Part shown: positions 1-13,200 of the stretch, one piece after another
Position numbering within the stretch: the first letter of the stretch is position 1
Layout: each line of letters starts with the position of its first letter
Assembly: GCA_020055645.1 (NCBI GenBank)
Contig: CM034548.1
Span: 39,424,296 to 39,488,295 of the forward strand
Source of the DNA: Tomocerus qinae
Taxonomy: Eukaryota > Arthropoda > Collembola > Entomobryomorpha > Tomoceridae
Reading direction: 5' to 3'
DNA length: 64,000 bases
Made by a program: the position numbers and the translations under genes
Notes under the pieces: generated by a model
Seen by the model: only the letters and a program-made list of their open reading frames with translations
Told to the model about the DNA's origin: nothing
Databases searched by the model: none

Positions 1-780
1 GGGACAGAGTATGATGTTGGTAATGATTAGTGGGGATGTATTTCATGACTACACCCATTCGGTGTATAGTATTCTGTTTGGCAATGTGTGCAGTTGGGAA
101 TTGTGTTGGACATAGATTCAACGGTTGTAATGGCAGGCATTGTTGATGTAGGCAGTTGTGTGTAGTGGTGGTAATAGCCTTTCTTAGTGCTCTGGTGCAA
201 GCAAGCTGATCCTTTGATTATACACCTTGGCTCGAGAATAGCAGTGTCTATTTATGCTCGATTTGCATGCAATGGGAAAAGGGGGTCGCAAAAAAGGAAG
301 TCGATATATGTGCTTCAATGTCTCTACATCAGCGTTAGTTTTCCCCTAAGAACAACATTATGAGGATTTAACACGCAAAATACCCTGCATTAACTTTATG
401 GTCTTGCCGTCTCCATCAGAACTGGCATTGCATTCTATAGCCGACTTTAGTGAGTCAAATAAAGATTTAACGAAAGGAAGCGCAGACTACTAGCTCCTAG
501 TATTTTCTACATTAGTTAGGTGGTTAGCATTAGTAGTCTACTCTCTTTGTCTCTCCCACTATTACTCAGCATAGAACTCTGAAACTTAATAAGTATAAGG
601 GAAACTGTAATGGAAATGGAAGCCATAGAGTTCCATTACAGGAAAGTGCACAGTAGAAGGAGACTACTAACGGACTCATACGTTTCTCTAAATATCTTGC
701 TATTTTTTATGACCATTTACTTTACTACTCAAGCTAAAGTATTCCTTTTGGATTGAAATTGAACCCGAAGTCCAGTGCTA

Positions 781-803
781 CTCACTCACTCACTCACTCA
801 CTC
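781..803. repeat. CTCA tetranucleotide microsatellite
   Basis: Perfect tandem CTCA units run for 23 bases. This is an ordinary simple repeat in non-coding DNA. Confidence 0.95.
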
Positions 804-3800
804 CAGACCCGATAATACAAGTGTACGTATAGTAGATGGAAATTTTATGGACGGACCGAGTAGGCAGTTGTTCTTGCTCTCCTAATAACCAAAATGTCTA
901 TCTGAAAAGCTAAGGAATAGAATTCTGCCATTACCTTCCTCCTTCTTCTACAAACTTGCCCTGACTTCTCCAGTCACCTTTCAACATTTTCCTCTATCTA
1001 CTCAATTATATATGTCGAAACTATATACTAGCAGATCGACGTGGATTCCTCTTTCGTCTTACCGTGTTGAATTATGGTGATTGAAGGTGAGAAGGCCCGA
1101 CATTCGGTCACAGTACTCAATGATCTTTGCAACTCCTCTTTTAATGACTGCTTCTTATTCCTCTTGGTCACAAATTAATCCTCTCACCTTTCTCTAAACT
1201 CCCCTTCTGTATCCAAATTGCTACTCTAGCGTAATTTACTGTACAATTTACTTTTATTTGCCATCCTGTCATTTGTCCTCAGTCAGTTGTATAAGGGAAT
1301 GAATAGGGAGACCCGTTATCATGGCACTTGTCTCTCATTTTGCTACAAATTACTTTTTTCGATTTTATCTCAAAACCAATTATATTTTAAAATTTAAAAA
1401 GCTTTTTTAATATTATTCTTGTGCCGCCGGGTACAAATGTGTTAAAATTTAAATGAGGAATCCAAAGACACATTTGTAATGTATTCAGAGTGCCGAAACG
1501 AATGTACAGAGAGAGGATTGTTAGTGTATTATGTAAGTGTGAAGCAAGGTCTGTATGAAATATGAAGTGGTATTAATGGAGGTTGTCGAACAGAGTGTAG
1601 CTAATAACTAAGTAATTGAATAAAGTTGATTCGACTTGTTGGCTATATTTAGCTAGCATTTATTTAGGGTGTTGGAATTGTGAGCCGTCATGTCATGACT
1701 CAAACCACTAACCGAGACCAAAAAGGAGCCTGAAGGCTCATTATGATAGATATTATTTTATTATTTCATTAGTTCCTTCCTCTTCATTTCAAAGTCGCGA
1801 GGAGAGGGACTCTGCTTTATTTGATTGAATTCTCTCTCTGAGTGCCCCCGCCATCGTGTCCTATGTGTCGTCAACTTGTGTTCGGTTAATTAGAAATAAT
1901 TCTATCATTTACAATTTCCAGGCGAAAGGTTTCGCTCCGAGTGTGTATGGACGAGAGTATACCATAAGTGTTACTAATAGATCAGAGTATCTATGTTTTA
2001 TAAGAATGCAATTATGTGATATAGGTAGAAGCCACACCTCCGTAGCCGTTGTTGACACAAATGTATAGATAGTAGTGGGCGCTTAACAAGACATTCATTT
2101 TAATTTGTGCTTTATGAAGCGTTTCCCCTACTGTTCGCGTTTTGTTGCGGCAGTCAAAGTCGATTTAATATTGCTACTAATAGGACGGTAGAGCGAGAGC
2201 CATTACTTTCGACATTTCTCCTCTCAGAGCAGAGATATACAGATTGTGGCCTCCATTAACCGTAATAGATTAAACAATAAGCTGACAGGACAGAGTTGGT
2301 TGGTTGGTGCTCAAATTACAAATGCACATAATATATGTATGTATAGCTCTGTTGGACTTAATAGAGGAGTGAGTGTAGGATTGCAAAAGCCTACAAAGTG
2401 TAAGTCAATAAGTCAAAACAAACATGTTGTTGCCTTTCTTTCGTGTGAGTTGGCTGGCTGTGCCAAAATGATGACGAGACATAGAGCAGTATGTGGGTGA
2501 GATGCTGGCTGTGAGAGATGAGAAAGAGGAGTTGAGAGATTTTGGGTAATAGCTCTGTTGCAGTTATAAATATGTGTATGTGGATGTATTGTAAGATGTA
2601 AAGTACTTCTTTGTGTGTAAAAGTAATGTGGTACATGTGTGAAAGGAGATAATAATAATAAGTCGTCATCGCATCTCTCTCCCTCTGAACAGTAGTAAGT
2701 AAGTAGTAGTAGGGACATTTATATGTGTTTGTGCAGGGTTGGCAAGGGACACATGAACTATTCCCGGGTACATTGTACTATTCATTGGTTATAGGGTCAT
2801 AAAGCAAGGCGGCATGTAGGCAAGTCATTTCGGAAAGTTATTGTTAACAGAATGGGCATGGAATATCTCCTTATTTTCGCTCGTCTGAGATTTCAGATGA
2901 TGACAACGACGACGAAAGAAGCCAGAGAGTGAGAAAAGCTTAGAGTAAACTCTCGATTGTCTATAAACGTATAATGACTCTGTTTTAGTATACGACCAAC
3001 TAAATGTCTCTAAAATGACTGTTAGTTTGCTTTAGTTTTGTTTGCTTATTGGTCGTAGTGAACTTACCTCTGTAGGTAGCTCTTTATACTCCGTCCGGAC
3101 ACTCCTATAATATAATATTATGTATAATCTCTATATATATGTACGTATCTCCATTCTACTCTACTTTCACAAATTCCACATTACTCCACTATGACATGGC
3201 TCAAGTAAGTAAGTATCCTGTATACTATTTTATGTCTACCTACTTTTATGTTGGTCTGCCGAGTCTGCCCTCCTTATTCTTATTGTTAGTTAGTTTGTTT
3301 TAGCCTCACTGTTAGTTGTGTCAGCCAAAGCCCGTTAAATAAGACTGCAGATAATACATAAAATACTACAATAGTGTATGTACAGAGATGTGGGAGAGGA
3401 ATGAGATCAAATGAAGACTCCACTCACTCCCTGTCAGCTCCTATAATAATATACCTCTCTACTTATTTACCTACTGGTTTTACTGCAGTTTCTATTTTGC
3501 CTATCTATGTGTAAGCAATGAAAATAAATATAGTGTCCCTATTAGAGAGTGTGTGTGATGTAAACCTGATACATTCTATCCGTTTTCGAGCATATCCTTG
3601 CAAATCAATTCTGGTGTATCTACAATTAACAACCACCAAGCTAAGCTACAGACCTCAAGTATAATATCATATGTGTTGCCAGCTAAAATATGGCTAAGCT
3701 GGAAATGTATTTCAGAAAACAGTATTTCATGGAAATAGTCAGATAGCATCATCATTATTGCACAGCAGTGATATAGTAGTTTATGCAGTGCCAAAGTGTC

Positions 3801-6180
3801 CATATACTTACGTAGCAGACATTAAGTGTGCCATATAACTGTCCACAATACGATATGCGTAAATACATATTATGTCATAAGTATAAGTCTTAAGCATAAC
3901 CAATACATTTCCCCGTCTTCATATTATTATTATTATTTGGTGCAATAGTTCCCGGGGTTTGTGCTCCAACTTGGCTCCATCCCGCTAATACAGATACAAG
4001 AGTCTGCTAAACAATATAATATGTCTATCTTTATGTTATGGTGGATTGGAATGGGACTAACAATAAGGTTGACTTAATGTAGTTCATTTCATTTGGCTTT
4101 GCCTCTTCTGGTGTTCATGTTCCTGCCTTTTGGTGCTATTCAGCTTACCGGAGGAAGATGCATCAGTGAGATTATCAGGGATTCAAAGCTCGAAACATTT
4201 TCTCCCATTAGTCGTTTAGTAGTTCAATTTTGATGTTCAAATTGTTTTATTCCCAACTGGGAAGATACATGGGGAGCTATAAAAGAGTCTGTTTATGAAG
4301 TCGATGAGATGAGCTGGGGCAAGTCAAGAATTCCATTCTCCTCTCCATCCTCCTGTTTCACTTTTCGCCGTGATAACATCAAGAAGGAGTCTATGTCTAT
4401 TGTCTTCTTATATAACCAACTCCCTTATCTATTAGTCCACTCTCCATTATTCACTGAGTGAGTCACACACAAAGCCATATCATATCATGTATCACCTCTC
4501 ACGCTGCATTCTTCCATACAAATTCATAGTTGGAGACGGACACACATCCGCAAAATCACATAAGCACTAATGCATATGCCTGCCTAACCTCGTACTTTTT
4601 CAGCCGACAACTCACGTCTCTATGTCCATCCTAAAGGATAGACACGGATTTTCTGCGTATTCACAGTCACAGCAATAAGAATGCAATAGCAACATCACAA
4701 TGCCTCCAGGACCCGGGAAAAGTAGAGAGACGTCACTAGCTAAGTACCTTTCCCCAAGATACAATCTCTCATTTCAATTTCCTTCAGATTTTCTACAATA
4801 TTCTGAGACATTGCTACACTTTGTCCCATTCCTCATAGCGCATTCAACAATACAACTATTTATGCCTATACTTAATCTCAACTGTTGTTTTATCTTCCCT
4901 GAAATTCAGATTAAATTTTGGCACTGAAAGTAGCATCTCTTTTATGGTGAATAAATTGTTTAGAGTCTGGGTTTTTAAGACATATTTCTTCTTGACAATT
5001 TGGTATTACGATAATTTAATCTCTGTTGTCATTAGAATACTGGTATTCTATAAAGTCAGATTCCGATGGAATAAATATTTTAACTGGAGCTAAATTTTAT
5101 AAATTATGTCAATGTATCCACAGGTAGTTAATTAGAAAATTTTAAAAGCGGATGATTATGTATCGTTTTTTATAGAAATGAAAAAAGAAGTGATGGCATT
5201 TGTTTAAGTTTTATTGGTAAGAAGAAGTTAGAAGTATAAGATGAGGAGGTTGTTGGAGGGCTGTTAAGTAGTTAGGAGAGTAGGAATCTGAAATTTTGGT
5301 ATAATAGGTGAGTAGGTATGTTTTGGTGGATAGTAATGAGTAGAGTAGTTATGAGGAGATATTAGATGGTGGGACGCAAGTCAAGTAGCGGGGGATGGTC
5401 CAGATATTTCTGTAGTAGCTGGTGTGTATGCATGTGTATGGTATTTCAAGGCAATTTCCTTGATGTTTGTAATGATCAAGAGTATAGAAAAATTATCGCT
5501 CACTTCTTTATTGTAGTTTTATAGTCACTTTATGAGCCGATTCCCATTCTGAGACGTGATTCGGCGGAATTACCTTTTCCTGAGGCACTTGAGCACCCCA
5601 ATGTCCTTCGATTGATAGAGTCATCTGCACTGTAATGCCCGTATTATGGAACTTGATGACAATCATTATATCCCCTGCACTAACCATTCACATAAACCTT
5701 GCTCTCAACAGACCAATAGAATCCTAACAATCGCTCGTAACACGTGATAACTCGCCCGTCTTATACATCCTTAAATTGTATTAAAAGGGTTCCGCTCCCT
5801 AAAAACTCATCACCCCGGACGAATTTCAGTCTCACGATTCCATTCCGCTCTCTTGTTTTGTTTCTGTCATTCCGTCCCTGTGAATGCCTATTACCCACTG
5901 TCTACACGTACATCCAATTCTATTCTCTCCGAGAAAGCATGGATTCACTCGCTTGGATGCCTGGCTCCACCGGACAGGCAAACAGAGTGCGAAATGACTC
6001 AACTAGACACTACTACTCTACTACATTATACAGCTCTACTACTAGTAGAGATAATAACCAGAAAGAATTTCTTCCGCATTGCCACAAACCCCTAACCAAA
6101 TAAACCTCCACTTCCCACTATTTTTATTATCTGTCTTTCTCTTCATTTGTAGACTTCCATCCCAGTAACAATCTATCAGT

Positions 6181-6214
6181 AGGTATTTTTCGGTAATTTC
6201 GATAAAAAATACCT
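6181..6214. repeat. Small inverted repeat
   Basis: Ten-base perfect arms, AGGTATTTTT and AAAAATACCT, flank a 14-base centre that itself begins with TCG and contains CGA. It can form a short AT-rich hairpin. It may be the remnant of a miniature transposon or a chance palindrome, and no target duplication is evident. Confidence 0.6.
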
Positions 6215-7204
6215 TCCTAAAAACCGCAGTTTCTTTTTAACTGCAATAACGCAGTTTTACTGCTCAGCTACTACTAACTGCCTCCTCCGCATCATTTGAC
6301 ATCATCTGTGGGCATTCAACAAAAAAGTAAGATGGGGAAAGTATAAGATATAGTAGACATACTAAAGATTAGTAGACACATAGAATTAGCATGAGCTTCA
6401 TAAAAATCTGTCCGATGTTTAGCTCATAAAATAATTTTCTACTTACATAACTTGATTTTGTTAGCAAAGGTTTTATTTCTTGTGCACTCCCTCGTTGTAA
6501 ATAATATATCAACGAAAACAAAGACATAAATTTTTCTGCAACTAGATGCTCATTGCTAGACTGTGTAATTACTATTCTTTATAGGTACTGTTTGTTTTGA
6601 TAAGCTAATTGCTACTGGCCATTAGAAAGGATGTGTTTAATTCGTGTCATGTATCTCATCATAAATATACTTGTCTCATTAGTTGAGTTTTACTCCAGCA
6701 GGGATTTAATTCAAGATGCTGGCGCATCTTGCATTTTGCAATCTGTAAATACATATTCTCAGAAATATTTATTTTGTACGTTGAAATGTAAGTGTAACTG
6801 TTGGCTTTATTACTATTCATTATGAATATTTAGCAGTGACCATTTAAATAGGTGCCTACTTTGTTTGCAGTCTTTAACTTGTCAGAGATGCTGAGCCAGC
6901 GTTATTTTATTTAAATGAATAACCTTCCTTGCACAGAGGAAAGATAGAATTTACATGCATACATAGGTTTTGTATTATGTATGTATAATGTTAGACAAGA
7001 GACGGCTGTGTTTGGAGTAGAATGAAAAATGCAGTGCACAATCTGTTCTCTTGAAAATAGTTGCATGCACAAGCACCTTGGTCCATAGCTTTGTTATTGT
7101 TGAGCTCATCTTCGAGCGAGTCAGAAATGTTTAGCATTCTCGGCATGTACACATTAATGTAGCCAAATCATAAACATTGATCTCGTTTTAGTACTCAGCA
7201 CTAT

Positions 7205-7239
7205 TTTATATAAGTATATCTATAATACACTTATATAAA
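7205..7239. repeat. Small AT-rich inverted repeat
   Basis: Eleven-base arms, TTTATATAAGT and ACTTATATAAA, are separated by 13 bases. The sequence is AT-only apart from one G or C per arm, so chance is a realistic explanation in this composition. Confidence 0.5.
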
Positions 7240-10200
7240 TGTAGTAGAACTGTTTTCGCAGAAATTCTATTAATGTTACATAACTTTTTGACTGGAACGT
7301 CCTATCTCTAATGCACCGTGTAATTAACCTACCACGAAAGCAGTTAAGTTGACTCTCGTGTGCCGAGACAAACACTGCAATGAATCTTCAGACGTAATTC
7401 TAACAATAACTAAAGAATTTGTTTGTGTGTCTGTAGAGAAAAGAGATTTGAGCATTTCTTCACATCTTTCTGCGCTCATGTTGACACATTTGTTTTCTTA
7501 CACTCGAACGGAGGTCGGGTTGTCTTTTGTTGTCAAATGCTATCCCGTGCACTTGACAAGGCAAATGTAATTGCAGTCGCTTTTGTTATAATGTGACATG
7601 TGTAGTCGTACTGTTCGAGTCAGTAGTTAAGCGCATCATCACATGGGAATGGTAATAACTTATCTAGTTACTAGTACTACAAATGCTCCTACTTGAAAGA
7701 CTAGGTATGGATTTAATAACAGGAATTATCTAGAATTAAAGAAAAGGAATTGGAACAGATGTAGTTAGTTAATATCATATAATCTATTATGTGCTAATGT
7801 TGGGTATTACTTTTGAAAAGAGGTAATAATTGATCCCTGTTGTACATTACAACACATTACCTTCGTTAGCATGTGAAAGGTATTTTTATCTCTACCATCA
7901 GAAGTGTAAATACATGAATTCTTCATTTATCTAGCCTCGAGGGAAGGTTAGAAAAAAGCAAATAAAAACTCTAGTTACTTACTTATTGTTAGTTACTCGT
8001 TAGTACGGACGACCGTAGCACTTACATTCTTCATTTATTCAGAGTTTGACCATAGTAGTTGTGTGCCGTCAAATGGGATTGGAATGGAAGCTCCCACTGG
8101 TTTATACTTATTACCTTGCATATAAATATCCTCCTGAGTACAGAAGGAAAAACAAAACATGGCATCGGCTTTTTTACTGTCATGACTTAAACATTAATTA
8201 CCCTTTTGAATAACAAGGAAGATAGTAATATTATGGTTAAACTCTTGAATGGTTTAGTACATGCATAAGTAGATGTGTGAATTGCATTGTGTTCTCGGCT
8301 AGACTAAGTATTGTGTGTGGATGGAGATGAGATGGATGGATGTATATATCCTCATTTCACTTTTTATGTATGAGTTAGTGCCATGACATGCTATGATAAT
8401 AAATACATATTATGGTATGCTAACGATAAGCTACTACCCAAGTTAAATAGGCTACCTACCTACTTACTAATGTTCCTGGTATGTTTTATATGACGCTGAA
8501 GGCGGAATATATTAAACTACGGTTATAGCTAATACAATTTACATACTAGAAATCGTTTTTAGAGTCTACCAGGAGTAGGGTAGAAGGCAAGGGTAGGGAA
8601 ACATAAAAGATTGACATGAAGCCAAAGCCGAGCAAAGGAAGCAAGCAACCATTACGTGCCTGCCATGCACAAATGTAATGTAGGACTTTATCGACGGCTG
8701 AATGAGATGACGCTTATCACCGAATCATTTATCGCTACGCTCTATTATCTGGAATGGGAGAGTAATAATGGTGATCGTAATGATGAACTAACCTACTGTT
8801 ATAGTTCATTTTATATGCCTACATGGATAGTTAGCTGGCTTGGTTACTTACTTAGATTGCATTACTTTATTCTACCTAGGCTCAGACAGCTTAACTCTCC
8901 ATAAGAAGGCTTACACCGTCCTTTTTATTATTTACACACGTTACAGTATCCCATCAGAACTTATTATACATAAATATAGGAGCAAGTATATTCATACACA
9001 TATGCATATATACATTATGCACCTTCTTCTTTCAATTCCCATCTTTGTATGATCGTTTAATGTTACGTAGTTATATAAAGATGAGTATCCTCTTTTTATT
9101 ATCACAGAGTGTCGTATTATGCTAGAAGGAGAACAGACAAGTGTCGAAATCAAAATGCTGTCATATAATACGGATGGAGCTTGTGTAAAACTTTCGCTGA
9201 TGATTTAGTGGTATAGGTAGCACATAAGAGTCATTTCTTTATTTGAGTGAGTTCAAGTGCCTTCTCAACTTGAGCTGTTTTATGAGTAAGTAAATACAAA
9301 TGAGACATCACTAGATAAATAAATACTCGTTGCTTCTCTAAATTTACTGCTTAATTCTATAATAGAATAATCAAATATTTATGTTTGCACAGCCTTAATT
9401 GCAACCTACCGCGTGTAAATTAATACAGCAATGTAAAATGAGCGTAAACTATACTCAAACATTTCTTTGCATATGCCGCTAATTTCCTTTTGACGCTTGA
9501 TTATAATATTACCCAATTGAAGGATACCATTCATGGACTTTATTAAAATTGCTGCGTGTTACTATAAATTACATCCCGTTTACACGTATACGGCTTCCTA
9601 AACTTTAACTCGTATACCTACTGTGTATATAACTACCTTTGTGGGCAAACCAACCACGAGAAATAGGTATATTAGGGACGGAACTGTTAGCAAACAGTTA
9701 ATTGGCTTTGACTGGTAAGGCAGCAATCTCTTTGACCGTTTATACTTCACCCTTTATGTGGTTAATTTTGTCAACCGTCATGAGTTACATTGCCAAAAAT
9801 GGAAGCAAAGGAAAAGAGACAAAAATGTTTATAGTATCTGTCTTTTATGTGGTCTCTGGTCGATTTATAACTTTAGAAAGTAAATTCAGAGAGACACCGT
9901 AGACTGTTGAAAATTTTAAGTACATTGCATTTGCCTCGTATATTTAAGTACTAGTTGCTGAATAATGGGCTATATTTAATTACGTAAATTCTATTGCAAC
10001 TGTAATAGTAATTTAGAGTTGCAAAAGACACTAAACTTAATCGCTCGTTTGGTTTTGCAATTGTTAACCATCGCCGTAAAAATTTAATTACTTAACCCTA
10101 CCACATAAACCTAATAAATTTTACTATCTGTAGGTAAAAATTTAATACTTTTATAGGTAAAAAATGGTTTTTATTACTTATTTGCTTAAAAGCCTTCTGA

Positions 10201-13200
10201 TTTTGATGGATCTTTGGGAAGTTAAAAGAATGGAATGGACAATAGCAATTTTACCATTTGTTGTATATGTAACCTTTCATATAGAAGACTTTTTAACTTG
10301 TTGAGTATACTAGAAGTAATATAAAAAGCAGGGAAAATTCTTGTTTTGTGAAAGATTATTGTCGAAGGCAGAATAAATTTTCTGCATATATTCTATGAAA
10401 GTGGTTACAATAGGTATACTTTTCCCGTCGCTACCTTTTTTCTGTCGTTGGCTGTCGCTTGGTTCCTGAATAAATAATTTATAACAGAGACGCAAGAAAA
10501 GTTTCTTGCGAATTTCTATTTAATATATCAATGTCGAAACATTCTTTATGGATATAAGTTTGTAGCACTTCATGAGTGTAGCGATTGAAGCTTAAATTTA
10601 CAAGTTCCTAGAATAAAAAATAGGAGCTAGTGGAGATAGTGTTCATAGGTCTGAATAACTGAAATAGCGTCAGATAATCTGATACGATGTCACAATTCTA
10701 ACTCCCCAAAGATGTTTTTACCTATCCTTGCTATTTTAGAGTTGATTTAGAATGAAGAAGGTTCTTGGTTTTTGAAGGTTATATTCAATCCAATATAATA
10801 TCTGTAATACAAAGTGAACATGTAAGGTCTATAGTACAAATTATATGTTGTGAAATATGTAAATGCGTATGGAATTCTGCAGAGTAGTATGATATATTGG
10901 ATTGTGTAACTAGGACAACAATTCTGGCTGTGACAGGAGTGTTTGACTGTTCAATTTGGATGATTTGGGAACTATAGTGTCTTCTGGTGTGTTTGTATTG
11001 AGTGTGTGGTATTGGATTTGGTAGGCACTTTGTTGTGAGTAAACTTTGGTTGACTTTGGGTTCAAGTTACTTTTTAGTCGTTGTTTGGTGTTGACTATAT
11101 ATTATTATTATGTTTGAGAGGAGGGATAATACATACATATACATAAGTAGTGCATTTAAGGTTAGGTTGTTGTAGTAGTATGTTTGTATCCGGTTGATTC
11201 TTTCCTTTTGTCACTTATCGTCAGTCAGTCAACTGGTTGAGCAGTGAAGTTTAGTGTTGAAAATATTGGTATAGAATGTTGTATAGAGTTTAGGATGACA
11301 GGGAGGAAAAATGAGAAAAATGGAGAAGGCACTCACTGTTTGGGTGTAGTAAGTCAGAGAAATCTTGGAAGTGAAGGAAGTCAAGTCAGTCAAGAGAGGC
11401 ATTAGATATAAGAGGGAAGAAGTGAAGTTGAGTTGACTTGAGAAGTTGAGTTCAGTTAAAGAGTGAATAGAATGAAAAAGCAAACGAAGTGGCAGTAGTT
11501 CATGCTCATGGTTCGGTTATTCGGTTCGTCTCTCGAGTGTTCGTGGGTTTTATGTTCCTGCACGAGGAGAAGTAGAACTATCGACTTTGTATTGTGAATT
11601 CGAAGGACCAACCTAAGTAAGGTAAGAAGAGTCAGTCACTCTTATGTAGTAGCTTTTGCTATGTGACTTGTGTTAGTTCTGTGTGCAGGAGGCAGTTCAC
11701 TTCTTGTTCTTCCAACAGGGGCAAAGCAAACCGAACAGAACGTAGTCAAAAAAGGAGGAACAAGACAAACAAGGATCCCACTATACACACACATACACAA
11801 CATTCGCTATATTATACTACTACTCTACTAATGTATCCAAGTAGTAGTAGTAGCACGTTACTATATTATTTTGTCTGTCTGTCTGTGGGACCCATTATAT
11901 TAACTTAACCTTAACCATCATCATACACACATAGATAGCATAAAATAGTGTTGCTATGATATGGAAGTTTTGCCTGGCAGCCGAAAGCAAGACCAAAGAA
12001 GCAGGTTCTCTCTCTTTTCGCTCTTCTTTAATGTCTGTTCGTAGTTGAGTTGAGGATGATGGCTTTACGGAATATAAGTTACCACATTAGGTGCATAGAG
12101 AGAAATAAGAAATAAGCTAGTTGGAAAGGGAAATGAAATAGGGACATAGTATTCATACTTAAGGATATTATAACAGATATCCTCCCTTTATTATGTACTA
12201 CCTATCTGTGAAATACATTCCCCATCCTTTTACTACTACGATATAGAGATTCAGGAGTAGTAGTAGTAGTACTAGGTAATAATGATGCGATCCTCCGCCA
12301 CGTTTCTAAATACAGTCTATATAGAGAGGAGACTAGTAGGAGATACTATAATAGTGGTGGTGAGTGAGTGAATGGTGGTGTAGGATCTGTACGTAGTAGA
12401 AGGTATACTGTTATATAAGTAGTAGTATGATGATGATGAGGAGGACCAGGACGAAAGGAACTTGAGTTCAGCAGGAGCACGACGAAACGAAGCTGGCTGG
12501 CTGGCTTGAAGGCAGAAGCCGATGAAACCAAAGGATCCAGACGAGAAGGGAATAACATATATCGCATGCGTCCGTAATGTGGGGAAATAGTTTTTGCGTC
12601 TGAGTTCCCTTCCCTTGCATTGCAGTCACAGTCGACAGGCTATTGCTGTTCCAGAAGCACAGCAAAAGAAACTCTCCTCCTGACCATTTTATCCGTACAA
12701 TACAAACTTCTAATACAACTAAGTCAACACCTATAATCATCACTTCTACATCATAAAATACCGGAAAGTCAATCTCACCCATTGTCAAAGATTTTCAGCC
12801 AATCTTACAGAATTTGAGATATTTGACGATACTTTTAGTAGCTCTACAACAGATGCTCATACCTTTACTATACTATTGTTTTATCATTACACAGATACTA
12901 AGGCGTCATTCTCTTCATGTGGGTACATTGCAAAAGTTCGTTTATCTATCTAATATGCCAATTGTTTCATAGTCAACGCAAGAAGTTTGAATCTATCACT
13001 TGTTAAAGAACTGCTACGAATTATACCTACTGACTGTAATAATATAGTGAAAGGATTGTAGTCAAGTAACTTGTCTTGTGCCTTGGAGTTTCTTATGTAG
13101 ATGTTGATCAGTGTGAAATCGCAACTGTTTAGTGTGCTTTGTGCTCTGTAGCAGACTAAACGTCTCTCCGAGATATTGAATCTGAAGTAAGAAATAATTT

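Noticed and set aside
781-803. Short regular repeats as a possible CRISPR array
   Set aside because: Pure tetranucleotide microsatellite without spacers, in a eukaryotic context.
4700-4745. Possible start codon with MPPGPGKSRETSLAKYL
   Set aside because: The first residues look coding-like, but no usable donor follows and the rest of the frame is AT-rich noise.
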